NCBI RefSeq assembly: GCF_019649055.1
Contig: NW_026570285.1
Span: 248,001-312,000 of the forward strand
Length of the DNA stretch: 64,000 nucleotides
Direction of reading: 5' to 3'
Source: Paramacrobiotus metropolitanus
Lineage: Eukaryota; Tardigrada; Eutardigrada; Parachela; Macrobiotidae
The translations under genes and the position numbers were made by a program. The stretch's first letter is position 1; each line of letters starts with the position of its first letter. Positions 18,522-30,285 of the stretch are shown piece by piece. The notes under the pieces are model-generated. The model saw nothing but the letters and a program-made list of their open reading frames with translations. It was not told where the DNA came from and searched no databases.

Positions 18522-20449
18522 TTAAATGACATGCAGGTAGGCTTCTTGCACGACCCACTCGTCGAGCCGATCGTTGATACGGAACCAGCATTCGTACAGA
18601 CCGGCGCCTTCCCATGTGGCACTGTTAAGCTTCAGGGTGGAGTTGCATAGACACTTTCCATTTTCGCCAAAAGTGAAATAGCCGTTAAATCTATAGGGCG
18701 ACCTGGCGGTGACCGCTACCTTTGCGATGGATCCGGCCCAAAGCAAATAGACTCCTTTGCGCCACAGAAAGCGGTTCTCAAAGGAGCCGGGGAGAAAACT
18801 GAAGCGGACCGCGCAAACCATCTCCGCCGGGTCGCCATAGCGGACGGTGACGTTCTTCATGGGCGGATCGAAGACTTTGTGGCGGATGAGGGTCGCGCTG
18901 ACCCAGTAACGCTTGGTCACCACCAGCTGGCTTCCGTTAGAGTGCAGGCAGTCGTACAGACCGGTGTAGACGTACGAGAAGTGGTCCAGCTCGATGGTGA
19001 ACGCACCCGTTGCCACCTGGTACCCGGACACCGTCAGCGACCTAACAATTTCGTTGTTTGTGCAGTTGCAGCAACGATAGGTTTCATTAAGCGGTTCCCA
19101 GGTCAATGCGGCCCCTTTAATAGTGTACTGCACTCCGTTGTATGCGAATGCCGGTGGATTCGCAATGTGGGACACCTGTGGGCAATGCCGACACTCAGTC
19201 AAAATTGATTCAAAAGGACAAGATGAATTCAACTGCGAATTGACCATTTTGCCGCAGCTTTTGCGGCAAAATAGTCTTTTGCTATTTTGCCGCAGTATCT
19301 TCGGCCAGTTAGTTTGTTGGCTATTTTGCCTCACCGCAGGTTTTCAACTTGTCAGCTATTTTGCCGCCGTTTGATAGGTAAAACCTAAGAAACCTAATAA
19401 ACCTAAGAAAGCCCAACATGATTATTTTGTAGGTTGTTGGTGGACTTGCATTAATCAAAAATTTTAAAATAATTCAAAAACCACGCGGATCAAACAGCAT
19501 GCTGTTTTTCGAAGCAAACTTCAAAATGCCAATTTCCTCCACCTGCCATTCTTGGACAACAATTTTTATTGCAAACGAAAATTTCGAAAAATCGGCTTTC
19601 ACAAATCGCAGGCGGTTCATGAAGAGAGGTAAACGCACCCGCACGGGAACGCGCGCCACAATATAACTACGGGCAAACTAAATAAACCACTGCAGAGGGC
19701 ACCTCCTAGAAAACAGACTTTCATACCGTCCCACAGTAGTAAAAATTTAGAAGCGTCTCGTCCATTTTTGTCCAGTTTCATTTCTCTTCCCAAACTGAAT
19801 TTCGTCACAAAATGGACATACTTTGGGCGACCAAATTTTATCTGTTATGGAATATAACGTTCCAATTCCGCTGCAGCGGAATTGTGAAAAACGCGTGTCT
19901 GCTGTTGAGACAGTGGCGGGGTGGTCGGTTCAGCAGTGGTGGGTTCTTACCTTTTTTCATAGACTATGTGCTAAGGTTTTTTGGAGTTTTCTTTCAGACG
20001 TAACTTTTTCTTTAAAAACTGACTTGAGATGGCAAAGCTCCACACCAAGGGCTATCGATTGATACGTAGACGTGGAAATCTGATTCAGTGGATCGGGTTG
20101 ACGTACGACCCACGTACCCGACTTAGTGGGAATTTCGTTAAGGCTTACGCGATTATTATATAGTGATGATAATGGAGTCTTAATGCCGTACCTGCAAGTT
20201 GTTCGGGTTGCTACAAGGAATGAAGAGTTTGCCGCCTTCGGGGACTCGAATGATCTCCGTCTGCGGTGGCCATTCCGCTACAAGAAATTTCGGAGATCCA
20301 TAGCCGCGCAGATGCATGGTGCCGCTGCCGTTGCTTTCTTTGGCTTCGTTCAAAACCTTATTCACTACAGTAGACAGAAAAATTACGGAATCAATGCAAC
20401 AAGTGGCAGCTGCATGTTCCTTTCTGCTGTTTGGAGGCTGAAGTGACAT
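18522..20449 (-). CDS. Two-Ig-domain protein, probably secreted or membrane-anchored
   Basis: Two exons on the minus strand, 20449-20192 and 19175-18522, joined in phase 0 (AAC TTG CAG | GTG TCC CAC), 303 aa. The N-terminus has a moderately hydrophobic stretch (ATCCIDSVIFLSTVV) that could be a signal or anchor. Ig domain 1 runs from VPEGGKLFIPC, across the intron, to YTGLYDC. Ig domain 2 runs from RYGDPAEMVCAV, past the conserved Trp (FLWRKG), to the L-x-L..GAGLYEC signature and the G strand AYLHVI just before the stop. Several N-x-S/T sites suit an extracellular protein. The function is unknown. Adhesion or recognition is the usual role of such domains. The 1,016-bp intron contains two repeat families. 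A broken relative lies at 14 kb. Confidence 0.65.
19225..19375. repeat. TTTTGCCGC short-repeat cluster in Ig-gene intron
   Basis: At least five copies of a gctattttgccgcag-like word in both orientations, including gccgcagcttttgcggc, which folds on itself. A short CCTAAG array follows directly. Confidence 0.65.
19381..19410. repeat. Short CCTAAG array
   Basis: Three consecutive aaacctaa(g/t)a units, the same word as at 15.6, 28.3 and 29.0 kb. Confidence 0.65.
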
Positions 20450-20634
20450 TTGTTCGTACTCCACATACGTACAGCAATACACACCAAGTAAACTCGAAGC
20501 AAACCGAGGACAACTGCAGAATATTGATTATTAAAATTTTTAGAAAATAATTTTTGAAAATGTTGCTAAGGTATTTTGGCTACAGGGGCGGTCGCCCCTT
20601 CCTTGTCGATTTTTGACCGACGGGGGTAAAGCCG

Positions 20635-20791
20635 TCGAAAATATTGCGCAAGATATTCTCGCGCGGTTTTTTTGTCGCTTAAACTTTTTGTTCGTAACTT
20701 GATTATTGTGCCGGAAAAACCTCTCGCGCGTAGTCAATACTCAAAGCGCGAGATACTCTCGCGCGTAACCAAAACTCATAGCGCGGGAGTG
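20635..20791. repeat. Long-range inverted repeat, right arm
   Basis: Its reverse complement matches 17141-17294, including the internal tandem ctcgcgcgta units and the flank aatattttcga. Confidence 0.7.
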
Positions 20792-20822
20792 TTTTGACAT
20801 GACCTTTCTTTTTTTCCATTCT

Positions 20823-20860
20823 GTGGTGGATGAGTGTACGTACGTGCACTCATACACCAC
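20823..20860. repeat. Palindrome, 19-bp arms, no loop
   Basis: gtggtggatgagtgtacgt followed directly by its near-perfect reverse complement, with two mismatches. Confidence 0.8.
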
Positions 20861-23634
20861 ACATTCATTCACTCCAAATTCTTTTCTCTGATTGCAAATT
20901 TCATTTCAAATCAGTTTCACTCCATCATTTCAAAAATGCCTCGACCAAACCGATGGAATTTCAGGCAAAGTCCTCACGGCGGCCATATTATACTTCCGCG
21001 TCCCAAGAGTACGAAGCTATGCAAAACGGGAAACAAAGCAGTTTGTTGTGCATGTAACCGCCAGCCAGAGAGGCTGCTGTTTGTTAACCAGCTAAAGTTG
21101 TCCACACAAGCCCTGCGCTCAGTGTGCTGCCACTGCTGCGTCCCGTTTAATTTAATTTCCTATTTCAGTGCGCCGTTGGGGCGGATGGAGTTTCCTGCCA
21201 AGGCCAAGCAGCGCTCTTGAAACATTAAACCGCTTCTTGTGCTTTATTCTTCATTTTTTCAACGGAAGAATTGCAAAAAAGCCACGTCTACGTTTTACAA
21301 CGAAAATGGAAAAGGAATAAAAGGGAATTTAGAAAAGTTTGCACGACACAAACCGCATTACGCTGCCACGCCGGGTGGCTGCCATTCTGTCGCTGATTTC
21401 CTGTCGCTGATTTCCTACAATTTTCCTGTGTTGTATTTTAATTCCAAGCCTAAGTGATTTAAAAAATTGCCTTAGAGAGGAATGGGATTAATTCCACAAA
21501 AGCACAGACCAACTTGAACGAAATCATCACCCGTGTGCGTTACAAGCGATGCGTCTGGAGCGATGCGTCCTACCTGTTTTTTTCGGCAGTGAAAATCAGA
21601 CGAAGGTCAATGGCGCGGTGCGGTAAACTTGTCCAGTAAAATCGCTCCGACTTGAGCGGTGTTACCGTATTAAAACATGTCACCGCAGCGCACCGACTGA
21701 CGGCAGTCACTGCACTATACGACATACAAATGCCTAAAGCTTCTTCCCTACGTACGTAAAAGAAACTGATTTGCATGAACATTATACCGAGTATAATTTT
21801 TAATCCCGACGATGGTATCTTCCCTCTTCCCTCTTGATGCGCGTTCCAACAAAAAATAGTACAATAAAGCTGAACAAACGAAGATGTTTTAAAGAAATAT
21901 ACGCTTTCATGCGAATTATTATTTCCTATTCATTTTTGTTTTGGCACCGGTGCACCGCTAATTTTACCGACAGTACGCTGGATTCTCTTTTTTTTATACA
22001 GATACACCGGTGGAACACGACGCAACCTTTTTCCGAAAACTGCACCGACGTCACGAGCATTTTCAAACAATTTCACGGCGATTTTTTCGAATTTAATTTA
22101 ATAATTTCTTCATTTCCGAATTTAATTTAATTTTAAAAATTTAACAAATAATTCAGGTATTCAACCTTATCAGTATGTATGCAGTCTGTACTCTGCGGCA
22201 GGTTGGTACAGCAGAAAATCAGTCAGATACAACAGATGTCCACAGAGTCTGGCTGAGACAATTTCTGGATACGACCGCACGAATCGTATTTTGAATAACT
22301 AATTATAATAATTATTATCATCATTATGACTACAGTAGCCAGATTTTTTATTAATGGAGACATATTATTATCAGGCAACTGGAAAATTTTTGGGCAGTTT
22401 AAAAGAATTTATATTTTTTTGAAAATTTGATTTTGTTAGATAGAAGTTACCCAACGTAGATATTTTGAAAAAATAATCTATCAAGGCAAATCGTCCAGTG
22501 GGACATGTAAAGAAAGACTTTTCCTAAATCTAAATTCCTGGAAATTAATGTCCTTTTTTTCCGAGTGCAGAATTTAGAGAGAAAGAGCTCCGCTTCCCTC
22601 GTCACGCCAAGCGACGCACGTTTTCCTGTGAAATAAACCCGAAATTCCATGAAAAACTTTTCGAAATAATAATAATTAATCATAAAACTTTTCGAACATT
22701 ATTATTTTCCACACCCCGCCCTTGACATAATTTTAAAAATTAGAAATTTTTCTAATACAGTACACCGGAATTGGACAAGTATCTGTAAATTAACACGACG
22801 CACAGCGCGGTGACAAGTGACAACTGCAAAAATGCTTACAGCTGCATTTTAGCCTAACCAAATCCAGTCTGAGTGCCTGTTTAGGGAAACGTGCTCCGAA
22901 ACAGAATAATCATCCCACGCCTCGCTGAACTCAAGGAGAAAATCTATTTTTCTTGTGCATAATTACATTGTACTCACGATTGATTGGCGATGTCTTTCGA
23001 TGGGGACATCCGGCCGAAAAGTGCAGCTGCAGTAGAAGCAGCAGCAACGTTTGCAACGACCAGCAGTTGCATGCTGGTGACAACCAGAGGCTGCCAGTGC
23101 CTCTTTTCCCTGCGCACGCAGACATCCTAGCGGCGGCCAGCAGAATAACGCTACCTGGATGATAATGATTTTAATGATTACAGCAGAGAGACCAGATTGC
23201 AGAAATAAAGGCATAAAATAATATATTAATCATTTAATCTAGAAATTCAAGTTGTTTTCACTAATTCATCAGCACATAGCAGGCTGTAAGCGTTACGTAA
23301 ACAACCGCGCGTGCAGCTTGTGCCATTTGCAGGCACAACGAAGAAAGGACCAGTGGCGTGGTAAGCTTACCAATTGGGCGCCCATCGCTCGCTCCACTCC
23401 AAAAGGCTCCGCAGATGTCCCACCATCGACCGCTCGTTACGCGGCTGCAAGACAATCAATAAAATAATTCGGGCATATGCTGGTAACAGAGTGAGAAGAA
23501 AAACTGGTACCAAGAGGCAAGAGGGCCCTGCTGCTGTAAAAGTAAAATACATCCTAATAGATTCCCAATACAGAAACTAAACATATCACACGACATAATC
23601 AGGAACGGCACAGTTTCGCAGATGGCATCCAAGT
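20861..23634. other. Gene-poor AT-rich DNA
   Basis: I find no ORF with a recognisable domain. The stretch is AT-rich with homopolymer runs, especially 21.9-22.8 kb. From about 23490 it becomes homologous to about 8010, the left edge of the duplicated block. Confidence 0.4.
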
Positions 23635-24810
23635 TTACACGGATGCGATCAGCTGCTTGACTTCTTCCAAGCTGTTCCGCGTCCCCCTTCGTAATTGTGG
23701 AGCGGTCCAGTGAGCGTTCAGCGCCCGGAGGTCTTTGGCTTCGTTCTCTAACGATCTATCGATTTTCCACTGCATGCGTTGCAACCTTTCGCTTAGTTTG
23801 TGCTCTTTCCTGAGTTTCCACGAAGGTCGAATTTCTTTATAGACAGTTATCTGAGTGTCGTCAAAGGACTGACAGTAACATGTATCTTTGACCACCTTCT
23901 ACATATTGGCTCTTTCTTAGAGATCATACAACTACAAAGCATTCTCTTTAAGCACATCTTTTCGATACGTAAATCAGCATTATAACAGCCGAGATACAGT
24001 ATTTGTTTCTCGAAGCTGACGAGTTGCTTTGGCTGGTCTTATTTGGTAGCGCCTCACGGCAATATAGGCGCATAATATACAACATCCACATATGTAAAAG
24101 CATTCCCAAGAAAATCGCAGCGGAGACAGAGATAAGCTCCAGGGTTTCATATGACTGATATGAGTGAATGGTGTCGTCCAGAGAATCATTTTGCGCGCTG
24201 GCTGACGTCAGTAGATTTGGATGCCGGGATATGTACTCGCATTTCTCTCCATGGTATGGCGACAAGCACTGGCATTTCGGGCCGGATTGAGTGGCGACAC
24301 AATACACATAGACCATGGGAGCCGCAGAAGTTTGTCGTACATTCAAGGATTACCTTTTCGCAATCTACTGCCTGATGGAATCTTAAATAACGTACAGCAG
24401 AAATGCTCAATTTGCTGCACAATAAAATGTGTCAAGCTGATACTGAACACGATAGTGTCTTTTTAACATCGAGACGCGATAAATTAAATGGTTCTTTCTT
24501 GAAAACCCAGACTGCATTGGCAGTGGTAGTTCCGATGTTCTCCAGACACATTAAAACAACTGGCGCCATTCTGGCACGGATTATCCGCACAGTTCAGTTT
24601 GCGTACACACTCAAACTGCATCATGACCTGCCCCGCTGGGCAGCGGCAGTAATACGTTCCGGGGCACTGATACAGCGTGCTCCGGTAGATAGGGTCGCAC
24701 GTGTTCTCCACTGTTTCCTTATGCCGGTCCCGGAAACCATCGGCATTCGGCATGTGTAATCTTCCGTTTCTGGGCCGTAATATGTGTGTGCATGTTCTGC
24801 CATTGGAACA
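23635..24810 (-). pseudogene. EGF-repeat membrane protein, copy B (pseudogene)
   Basis: The same exon layout as 8130-9312 is recognisable: EGF pieces NPCQNGASC and ATQSGPKCQCLSPY, and the Lys/Glu-rich tail to a stop at 23635. The lesions are several and independent. The exon 1 donor is lost (plus-strand A to T at 24498, so GT becomes GA). A four-base insertion lies at the transmembrane segment near 24098. Two stops (complementary to 23899-23901 and 23917-23919) fall at the start of the last exon. The first EGF repeats are frame-shifted. Together these rule out a single consensus error. The neighbouring F-box copy B is intact. Confidence 0.8.
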
Positions 24811-25225
24811 GTGTAGATATTACTCGTATTTTAATGTTTTTGACGAATACATTTACCATATTTAAATTGCTAATTTCACTTCTGTTTTGTTTATTTTCCG
24901 TGTTGCCATAGGAATCATAGAATCATGATCATAATAGTGAAAGTAAACATGAGCGGTGTCGAACAAATTCGCCATCAGTAACCTATATCCGCATACAATA
25001 AATCTGAAATTCAGAGTAAATGCATACTGTTTTGACCTAACACCGTCAACTCATCACTCAACTCAATTAGGAAATCCATCAAAACGGTAACCCCATATAA
25101 ACTCACTGTACGCTCAAGAAACTACAAAATCAAAAAACCGTTCTTAGGTGACTCGTTGCAGCAGCCCCCTTTGCTTCTTTGTTTCCTTCTTTCTGTTCCT
25201 CTTTGCCACAGCTCGACGCACGCCT

Positions 25226-27851
25226 TTACCAGGACAGCTCGCTCATCAGCGTAAACCGTCGAAAACGCAGTTCACTCAGTAAAGCATACACAGTGAACCG
25301 CGTCAGTTTCTTCACATCCAGGCGGGAGAGGAAGTCGAAGTGCGTCTCGGCCAGCGCCGGAAACAAAACGTGATTGTAATGGTTGTTATCACGCGGATCC
25401 GGCATCTGTATCTTCATCAAAACCTGAAACAATGTCTTGTTATATTTAATATTATGACGCTTTCAGAGACAATTATACTGTGAGTACATTTCATCGGTTT
25501 ACGAATGGCGGAATTTTTAGATGTACGAGTAACTTTATCGGTGTGCATTCGACTGAAATGATACGAAACACAGCTATTGGAATCGGCAACTCATTTTCCT
25601 GTTGTCTTGATAAGTAATTGGTTTTACTTCAGGTTTTGCAACGCAGTCGTTGGGACCAAATGCGTATTCTCTCAAAGATGTATACTTTACTTTAATATAT
25701 ACTTAACTTTACTTTAAAGGTGTATACCTTACTTTAATAATAGCTAAAAAAAATAACTGACCTGTATTATGCGCTTGTACCGCGAGTAGTCTTCGCGTTG
25801 AATCGTCCCCTGTATCCAAGTCGCGACAGTCTCAAGATCGTCGTCCGTTGGGGCCGGAAAACTGTCATCAATCAGCCCCCAAAAATCATTCAACGACAAA
25901 GACCGATCCCTTCCGACGAACCCTTGGGCGATCACCACTTGAGACTGCTGGCTCTTATTCAAGCTTACCAAATTAATAGTTAAGTTGCGAATTACCAGGA
26001 CTTCACAAATGGATGCAAAAGCAGTTAATTCCGCATGCACGCCAAAAATAAATTCCGAGATTGGGCTTTCCTTAAATTTTCCACTGAAGACATTCCATTG
26101 CTGATTATGGAGAATGACCATTCGAGCAGGCTGATAACCTTTCTCTTGTAAAATGCGCTGAAAAACAATGGCATTGACGGTTGGTTGTTTGTGTTTGAAA
26201 TGCACCACATGCGGAGAGTTCGTGATGGTGATCAATTTACTCCAGCGGTGGCAGATGCTAGCGGCGTTCAGGTACTCCTCTTCGGCTGCTTCCTCTGCTG
26301 ACAGATATCCATACTCCAGACTGGTTCGATTGCTTAAGATAGGTAACGCCAGGATATCATTCCACTTGTTGCAAACATTGCGGATTCGGCACTGCTGCGC
26401 AGTATTCAGATATTCGAACATCTCCGTCAAAACTGATATGGTCAGCGAACCCAAACCGCTCTCCAACGGTTCCACATCATCCGATTTGCGGCGTTTGCTA
26501 GCGCCGATATGCTCATCAATTATTTTTTGTCTCAGCTTCCGTTTTCGGCATCTTGCTGAACAACTGTTCTGGTTTTTGTTTTGCTACGATAATAAACGAG
26601 ATTTTACAAACAACCCTAAGAAACATCCAGCGAGTTACAGACAATACAGTACCGTTGTCATGTGGAAATCGCCTTCCGTAGCCAGTACAGCCAAGTTTCG
26701 ATCAAAAGGTGCATGAATGTGCTTCCCACGAACAATGGTGATGATGATCCCATCTGGAAGTGCCACTCGCACCAGTCCGAAAGAGCACATCGCAAAATCG
26801 CCCATCAGCAAAGTCGCAGGATATCGTTTGAGCGTCACTTCTCTCCCTAAGCTCATTTCCGCTTCCACCGCGAACTGTTCATTGTGGTCTGCATAGGGAA
26901 TAAAGTGATTCAAAAGTTAATAAATTTTTAATTTCCAATAGAGCGATAACAATATCAAGATTCAGTTACACTTAAACAAAACAACATTTTCCACGGTACC
27001 AATAACAGAAGCGGCATTTCCTCTTTGAATAGCTAAAGAAATGTTCTGCTTTAAAAACTCATGGCTGCGAATCTCGCCTGTTTGTAATTCAACCCTCTTT
27101 CCGACTTCTTTAACCAGTTTCTTGGCTGATGAACCAAAACTACCAAAAGTTTCGAATCCAACAGCAGCGAACTCATATCGTCCTGACAGGAAGCTGTATT
27201 TTTGCACTTTTTCAGCTTCTGCCTGGTCGGCTGCCGCTCCGGCCCTTAAGCTGGTGTGATCCAGATAAGAGCGCGCGACGGTGTCCACACAGGTTACATC
27301 CCAGGCCAAACACAGCCCTCTCGTCCAGGGGAAAGTGGTGATTCCGTCTGGGTAATCGCTCTTGCTACTACACAGTATACACAGTACTACACACTGCACT
27401 TTTTATTGATACAATGAGCTGATTCAAAAAGCGCAGAACACCCGAACAAAGCAGATCACAAAAAGGCATGTTTACTAGCTTTATCTAGCCTTGAATCACT
27501 GCAGTTACCCATTGAATGCGCATATAGATGATTGGTTTTGCCTTCCGCGCACAAAAAGTTCCAATCCTGCCGTAAATAGATGCTGCCGAACGGGATCTCG
27601 CGTCGGGACCGAACTTGACAACGACCAAAATCAATGCGAAGCCCATTTTTGAATGCCGAATTAGGACTAAAACAAACTGTTCCACTTAACAGTTCGCCAT
27701 CGGTCATAACATCGACCGTCGTAACGCTGCTGCCACCGCGTCGCAGAACACAACATGGCGCAGGAGCCGCCTGGCCAAGTATCTGCTTGCGTGGCAGTGA
27801 TCGTATGGGACTCCTCCGCCGCTTCGACCCACCCAGCCATGAACACCACAT
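25226..27851 (-). CDS. FMRP-type tandem Agenet/Tudor-like plus F-box protein, copy B
   Basis: Four exons in minus-strand order: 27851-27509, 26888-26653, 26583-25762 and 25423-25226, 532 aa with no frame break. Exons 2, 3 and 4 have exactly the lengths of copy A (236, 822, 198 nt) and the same phases. Agenet-like module 1 is RRGGSSVTTVDV ... IPFGSIYLRQ. Module 2 is AVEAEMSLGRE ... KRYPATLLMG. The Cys/basic stretch reads SARCRKRKLRQKII. The F-box reads LTISVLTEMFEYLN ... VCNKWNDIL. The C-terminus ends LMSELSW as in A. Amino-acid changes are spread over the protein while frame and splice sites are kept, so both copies look functional. Intron 1 contains a transposon-derived ORF absent from copy A. 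The likely role is as an SCF substrate adaptor with an unknown ligand. Confidence 0.82.
26962..27399 (-). mobile_element. Retrotransposon-type ORF fragment in intron 1 of F-box gene B
   Basis: A 145-codon frame reads PDGITTFPWTRG, LAWDVTCVDTVA, GAAADQAEAEKVQKY and SLAIQRGNAASVIGT. This set of words recurs in transposon-derived proteins of many invertebrates. I recall it as the C-terminal part of non-LTR-type elements, and the PD...D...E.K order suggests a PD-(D/E)XK-like nuclease fold. It is in the same orientation as the host gene. It is a 5'-truncated remnant with no reverse-transcriptase motif in view. The exact element class is uncertain. Confidence 0.55.
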
Positions 27852-28072
27852 TGTCAAAGTGGAAATAACAGTTTTCAAGCTACGACAGTCTACTTGGGGA
27901 AGCTATCAGTAGGTAGGGTAAGTGAAAAAGAAAAAATGATGGCGCGAGATAGCTGGGAAGAATATGGTTGGTGCAATTATTTTTTAATACCAAGAAAACA
28001 AACGTACGTTTTCTTTGGCATACCGTCTAGCCATCGCACGACTGAGACGTAGCTCGCCATGGGTTTTCTTAC

Positions 28073-28265
28073 GGGCACCGCGACATTTCGCCGCCGACAA
28101 CTCGTCGCAGGACTTTTGTTCGCAGACATTTCGTCGCAAGGTCATCTCGCCTTGCGACGCTTCGTCGCCGGCCATTTAACCGGCAGGACATTACGCCGCG
28201 AGACATTTTACCGTTCGGCCGTTTTGACGCCGAGCCATTCCGCCGCAGAGCTGTTTTGACGAAAA
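28073..28265. repeat. GCCGC fold-back repeat, block 1 (forward)
   Basis: About ten degenerate 17-19-bp units of the type gacatttcgccgcgg/aggacttttcgtcgca. It begins gggcaccgcgacatttcgcc and matches block 3 unit by unit. Confidence 0.75.
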
Positions 28266-28286
28266 GTCCATTTTAGCAGGAAAACA

Positions 28287-28488
28287 TTTAAAATACGAAG
28301 GCTAAGAACCATAGGAAAACCCTTACAAACTTAAGAATAACCTAAGAAACCTGAAAATAACCTAAGAATGACCTAAGAAACCTAAGAATAACCTAAGGCT
28401 AACCTAAGAACAGCCTTAGAACAGCTTAAAAAGCCCAAAAGGCTTAAGAAAACCTCCTAAGAAACCCGGAAAACCTGCGAAAATTAAG
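28287..28488. repeat. CCTAAG array
   Basis: About 200 bp of aataacctaag/aaacctaag units filling the gap between GCCGC blocks 1 and 2. Confidence 0.75.
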
Positions 28489-28494
28489 CGTGAG

Positions 28495-28680
28495 GAATGC
28501 TTCTGCGGCGAAGTGTCCGCGACCAGACGTCTTGCGTCAAAATATCGCAAAGTCAAAATGTCTCAATGCTAATTGTCCCTAGCCGAAGTGTCCCAGCGTC
28601 AGAATGTCCCGCGGCGAAATATCTTCGCGGCGAAAAGTCGTGCGTCGAATTTAATTGCGGCGAAATGTCGCACTCCCAAA
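28495..28680. repeat. GCCGC fold-back repeat, block 2 (inverted)
   Basis: The same unit family in reverse complement (gcggcgaaatgtcgc, cgcggcgaaaagtcg), so it can pair with block 1 or block 3. Confidence 0.75.
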
Positions 28681-28740
28681 TGCCCGGGTGCGTTTCTTAC
28701 GGTAGGTGGCAACTGACAATTACGTGCAGTGTAGGCTGCA

Positions 28741-28918
28741 AGGCACCGCGACATTTCGCCGCGGACAACTAGTCGCAGGACTTTCGGTCGCAGACATTTC
28801 GCCGCAAGGCCATTTCGCCTCGCGACGTTTCGTCGCAGGACATTTTGTCCATAGGACTTTACGCCGCGAGACTTTTCGCCGCAAGGATATCTCGACGAAG
28901 CGACATTTCGACTATCCG
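28741..28918. repeat. GCCGC fold-back repeat, block 3 (forward)
   Basis: Starts aggcaccgcgacatttcgcc and follows the same order of variant units as block 1, so blocks 1 and 3 are direct duplicates. Confidence 0.75.
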
Positions 28919-28990
28919 ATAAATAATTTACTAAGCTAACTCCAAGAGTCAGTACAGGGAAAAATAAGAAACAAAACCAAGCAAACAACA

Positions 28991-29078
28991 TAAGAGACCC
29001 AAGAAACCTAAAAAACCTAAGAAATCTAGGAACCTAAAAAACTTAGGAAACCTAAAAACCTAAAAACCTAAGAAAACC
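28991..29078. repeat. CCTAAG array
   Basis: aagaaacct/aaaaaccta units ending the composite repeat. Confidence 0.7.
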
Positions 29079-30080
29079 AGTCTTTTTATTCGTTTTTAAC
29101 TGAAAAGAATATTGCGCAGCGATACTCAAGCGCATATTGTTTTGATACTTGATACTTTTCAATAATATTGTTTTGATTGTTTTGATACTTTTCAACAGGT
29201 TATATTTTTAGAAATTCAAATGTGGTGATACAATTTAGAAGCATACTGTCTGCACGCATAATGTCAGTCTGTATGTCATGACATTTGTGCACATGCGGTC
29301 GAGTTTAGCCCTTACATACATACATGCAAGACGTGTAAACGGGCGCAGTTTTGCGTTTGATGTCTGTATGTCACGGGCAAAAAACGTTGTAAGTAAGTCC
29401 GCGTTTGAACTTTGCGCATTCGCTGGATTAACTATGGAAAAGACGTACAAAAACGAAAATTTTCATTTGGATTTACTGAAATTTAGTATTTTTCGACGAG
29501 CTTTTCTTGATTTTCACAGCATTAAACTTTCCTAGTCGAACATCCGCCAAATTCCTGTTTGACATGCTCTGTGTAGCCGGCCGTGCCGCGAGCCGGGCCG
29601 TAATGAGGGACGGCTCCGCCCTCTCTCCCGGTCCGGGCTAGTCCGGACCATCCAACACTAATTCTTGCTCCCACTAACAGCACCAGTTCCATTATCAAGT
29701 GCCACCACCAGTACCACTAAGAGCAACAGTAAATTTATTAGTAGTACTTTTTGATAAGCTATTTCGTAAAGCACAATGACGCACAAGGAAACCGAAAGTT
29801 GCATTCAGTCGAGACTAAAAAAACGCACAGCGAAAACTCAGACTTGACATATTACAACGGCAACACTCGTCGCAATATCAAATGCTGATAAAACATTTCT
29901 GAATTAGGTACAGCCACTAGAATACTATTCTAAATACTAATACCTCACACACTTAAAAATGTGAACTCGGTTGTCGAGTTTTAAATCAACACCGCCACCC
30001 GCCGCTGCGGTAGCGTAATTATCACTCTAATCGAGGACAAATTCCCAAAGAAATTTCGTTTGGTCACGTGGCCAAGAGAG

Positions 30081-30285
30081 CGGTGTCGCTTTCCTCGCGG
30101 CGTATTTCTGTGTGCGGATAAGCACAGCAACAACACGGTCGCGGTTGTAGCGGCACTGTCGCGCTAATATGCCGTGTCGCTGTCGTCGCGCCGTGTTTCT
30201 GATTATGTTGGGGCATAGCACAAGCACGGTCGCGGCTGTAGCGGCACTGTCGTGCCTATATACCCTGTCGCTGTCGTCGCATCGT
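30081..30285. repeat. Tandem repeat, about 91-bp unit, 2.2 copies
   Basis: Unit starts gtgtcgctgtcgtcgcg and contains cacggtcgcgg..gtagcggcactgtcg. Copies start near 30083, 30174 and 30265. Confidence 0.65.
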
